DNA from: Spirochaetales bacterium
GTDB taxonomy: Bacteria; Desulfobacterota_D; UBA1144
Direction of reading: 5' to 3'
Length of the DNA: 18,040 nucleotides
Assembly: GCA_002730475.1 (NCBI GenBank)
Contig: PCAG01000005.1
Span: 1 to 18,040 of the forward strand
Shown here piece after piece: positions 17,768-18,040 of the stretch. The notes under the pieces are model-generated. The model was not told where the DNA came from. It did no database searches and saw only the letters and a list, made by a program, of their open reading frames with translations. Position 1 is the first letter of the stretch. Each line of letters starts with the position of its first letter. Made by a program: the position numbers and the translations under genes.

Positions 17768-18040
17768 TTAAATTTCCTCCAGGATGATTTTCTCTATTTG
17801 TCCCTTGGGTAATGAGCCAACAATCTGGTTTTTTAGCTCACCTTTATTAAAGATTATCATCGTGGGTATACTCCTGATTCCAAATTTTGCCGCCATTTCT
17901 TGATTCTCGTCTATATTAATTTTTACAATCTTTATTTTTCCATTATTTTCCCTGGAGATCTCTTCCAATGTCGGTGCGAGCATTTTGCATGGTCCACACC
18001 AAGGTGCCCAAAAATCTACCAGAACAGGAATGTCGGAATC
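17768..18040 (-). CDS. Thioredoxin (N-terminus beyond the right edge)
   Basis: The last 90 residues of a thioredoxin are visible, in an open frame to the window edge. VLVDFWAPWCGPCKMLAP contains the redox motif WCGPC; the cis-proline segment is SIPTMIIF, and IKIVKINIDENQEMAAKFGI is the usual central strand and helix. Full thioredoxins have about 105-110 residues, so some 15-20 N-terminal residues are missing. The role is reduction of disulfides in cytoplasmic proteins such as ribonucleotide reductase; the symbol trxA would be plausible but other paralogues cannot be excluded. It is followed immediately by the GYD gene. Confidence 0.95.
   Translation of the reverse strand, partial: DSDIPVLVDFWAPWCGPCKMLAPTLEEISRENNGKIKIVKINIDENQEMAAKFGIRSIPTMIIFNKGELKNQIVGSLPKGQIEKIILEEI

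Noticed and set aside
17430..17771. A 113-codon plus-strand open frame opposite the GYD gene
   Set aside because: The minus strand encodes a recognisable GYD protein with a ribosome site; the plus-strand frame is its complement.

Overview
The window is gene-dense and AT-rich (about two thirds A+T by eye), with no gap above 100 bases. It reads as part of a streamlined Gram-negative chromosome. Signs of a Gram-negative cell are an outer-membrane beta-barrel with a C-terminal aromatic residue, SecDF/YajC, a Tat component, and a long GyrB carrying the proteobacterial-type insert before the C-terminal segment. The mix of a standalone GYD-domain protein, a DUF3943 barrel and an MFS carrier of the monocarboxylate/OFA type recalls deltaproteobacterial or SAR324-like marine bacteria. 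That placement is an inference, not something the sequence proves. No mobile element, CRISPR array, phage gene or rRNA is visible.

Layout. (1) 1-296, minus strand: a consensus promoter, tRNA-Lys(TTT), tRNA-Glu(TTC) and the start of a cold-shock protein gene, apparently one mixed tRNA-mRNA unit leaving the left edge. (2) 319-2234, plus: an MFS transporter and rsmG, overlapping by one base. (3) 2231-3079, minus: yicC, convergent with rsmG and sharing a CTAG as both stop codons. (4) 3098-9416, plus: a tight operon dapB-tgt-yajC-secD-secF-pheS-dcd (lysine/cell-wall precursor synthesis, queuosine tRNA modification, Sec export motor, Phe-tRNA charging, dUTP supply). (5) 9439-11953, plus: gyrB with its own likely promoter. 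(6) 11950-14708, minus: hisS - MFS carrier - tatA/B, converging on gyrB with a 4-base overlap. (7) 14738-17417, plus: a GT4-type glycosyltransferase and a DUF3943 outer-membrane protein, divergent from hisS. (8) 17477-18040, minus: thioredoxin (cut by the right edge) followed by a GYD-domain protein.

Most genes are housekeeping. The points most worth a second look are: a Tgt whose zinc-ligand histidine is replaced by serine; YajC with a lipoprotein-like N-terminus; pheS without pheT next to it; the tRNA-Lys/tRNA-Glu/cold-shock unit; a recurring arrangement in which the first genes of transcription units have a -10-like box almost touching the start codon and no Shine-Dalgarno sequence (possible leaderless mRNAs), while many internal genes have one; and the uncharacterised glycosyltransferase-DUF3943 pair. 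I found no clearly new multi-gene system.
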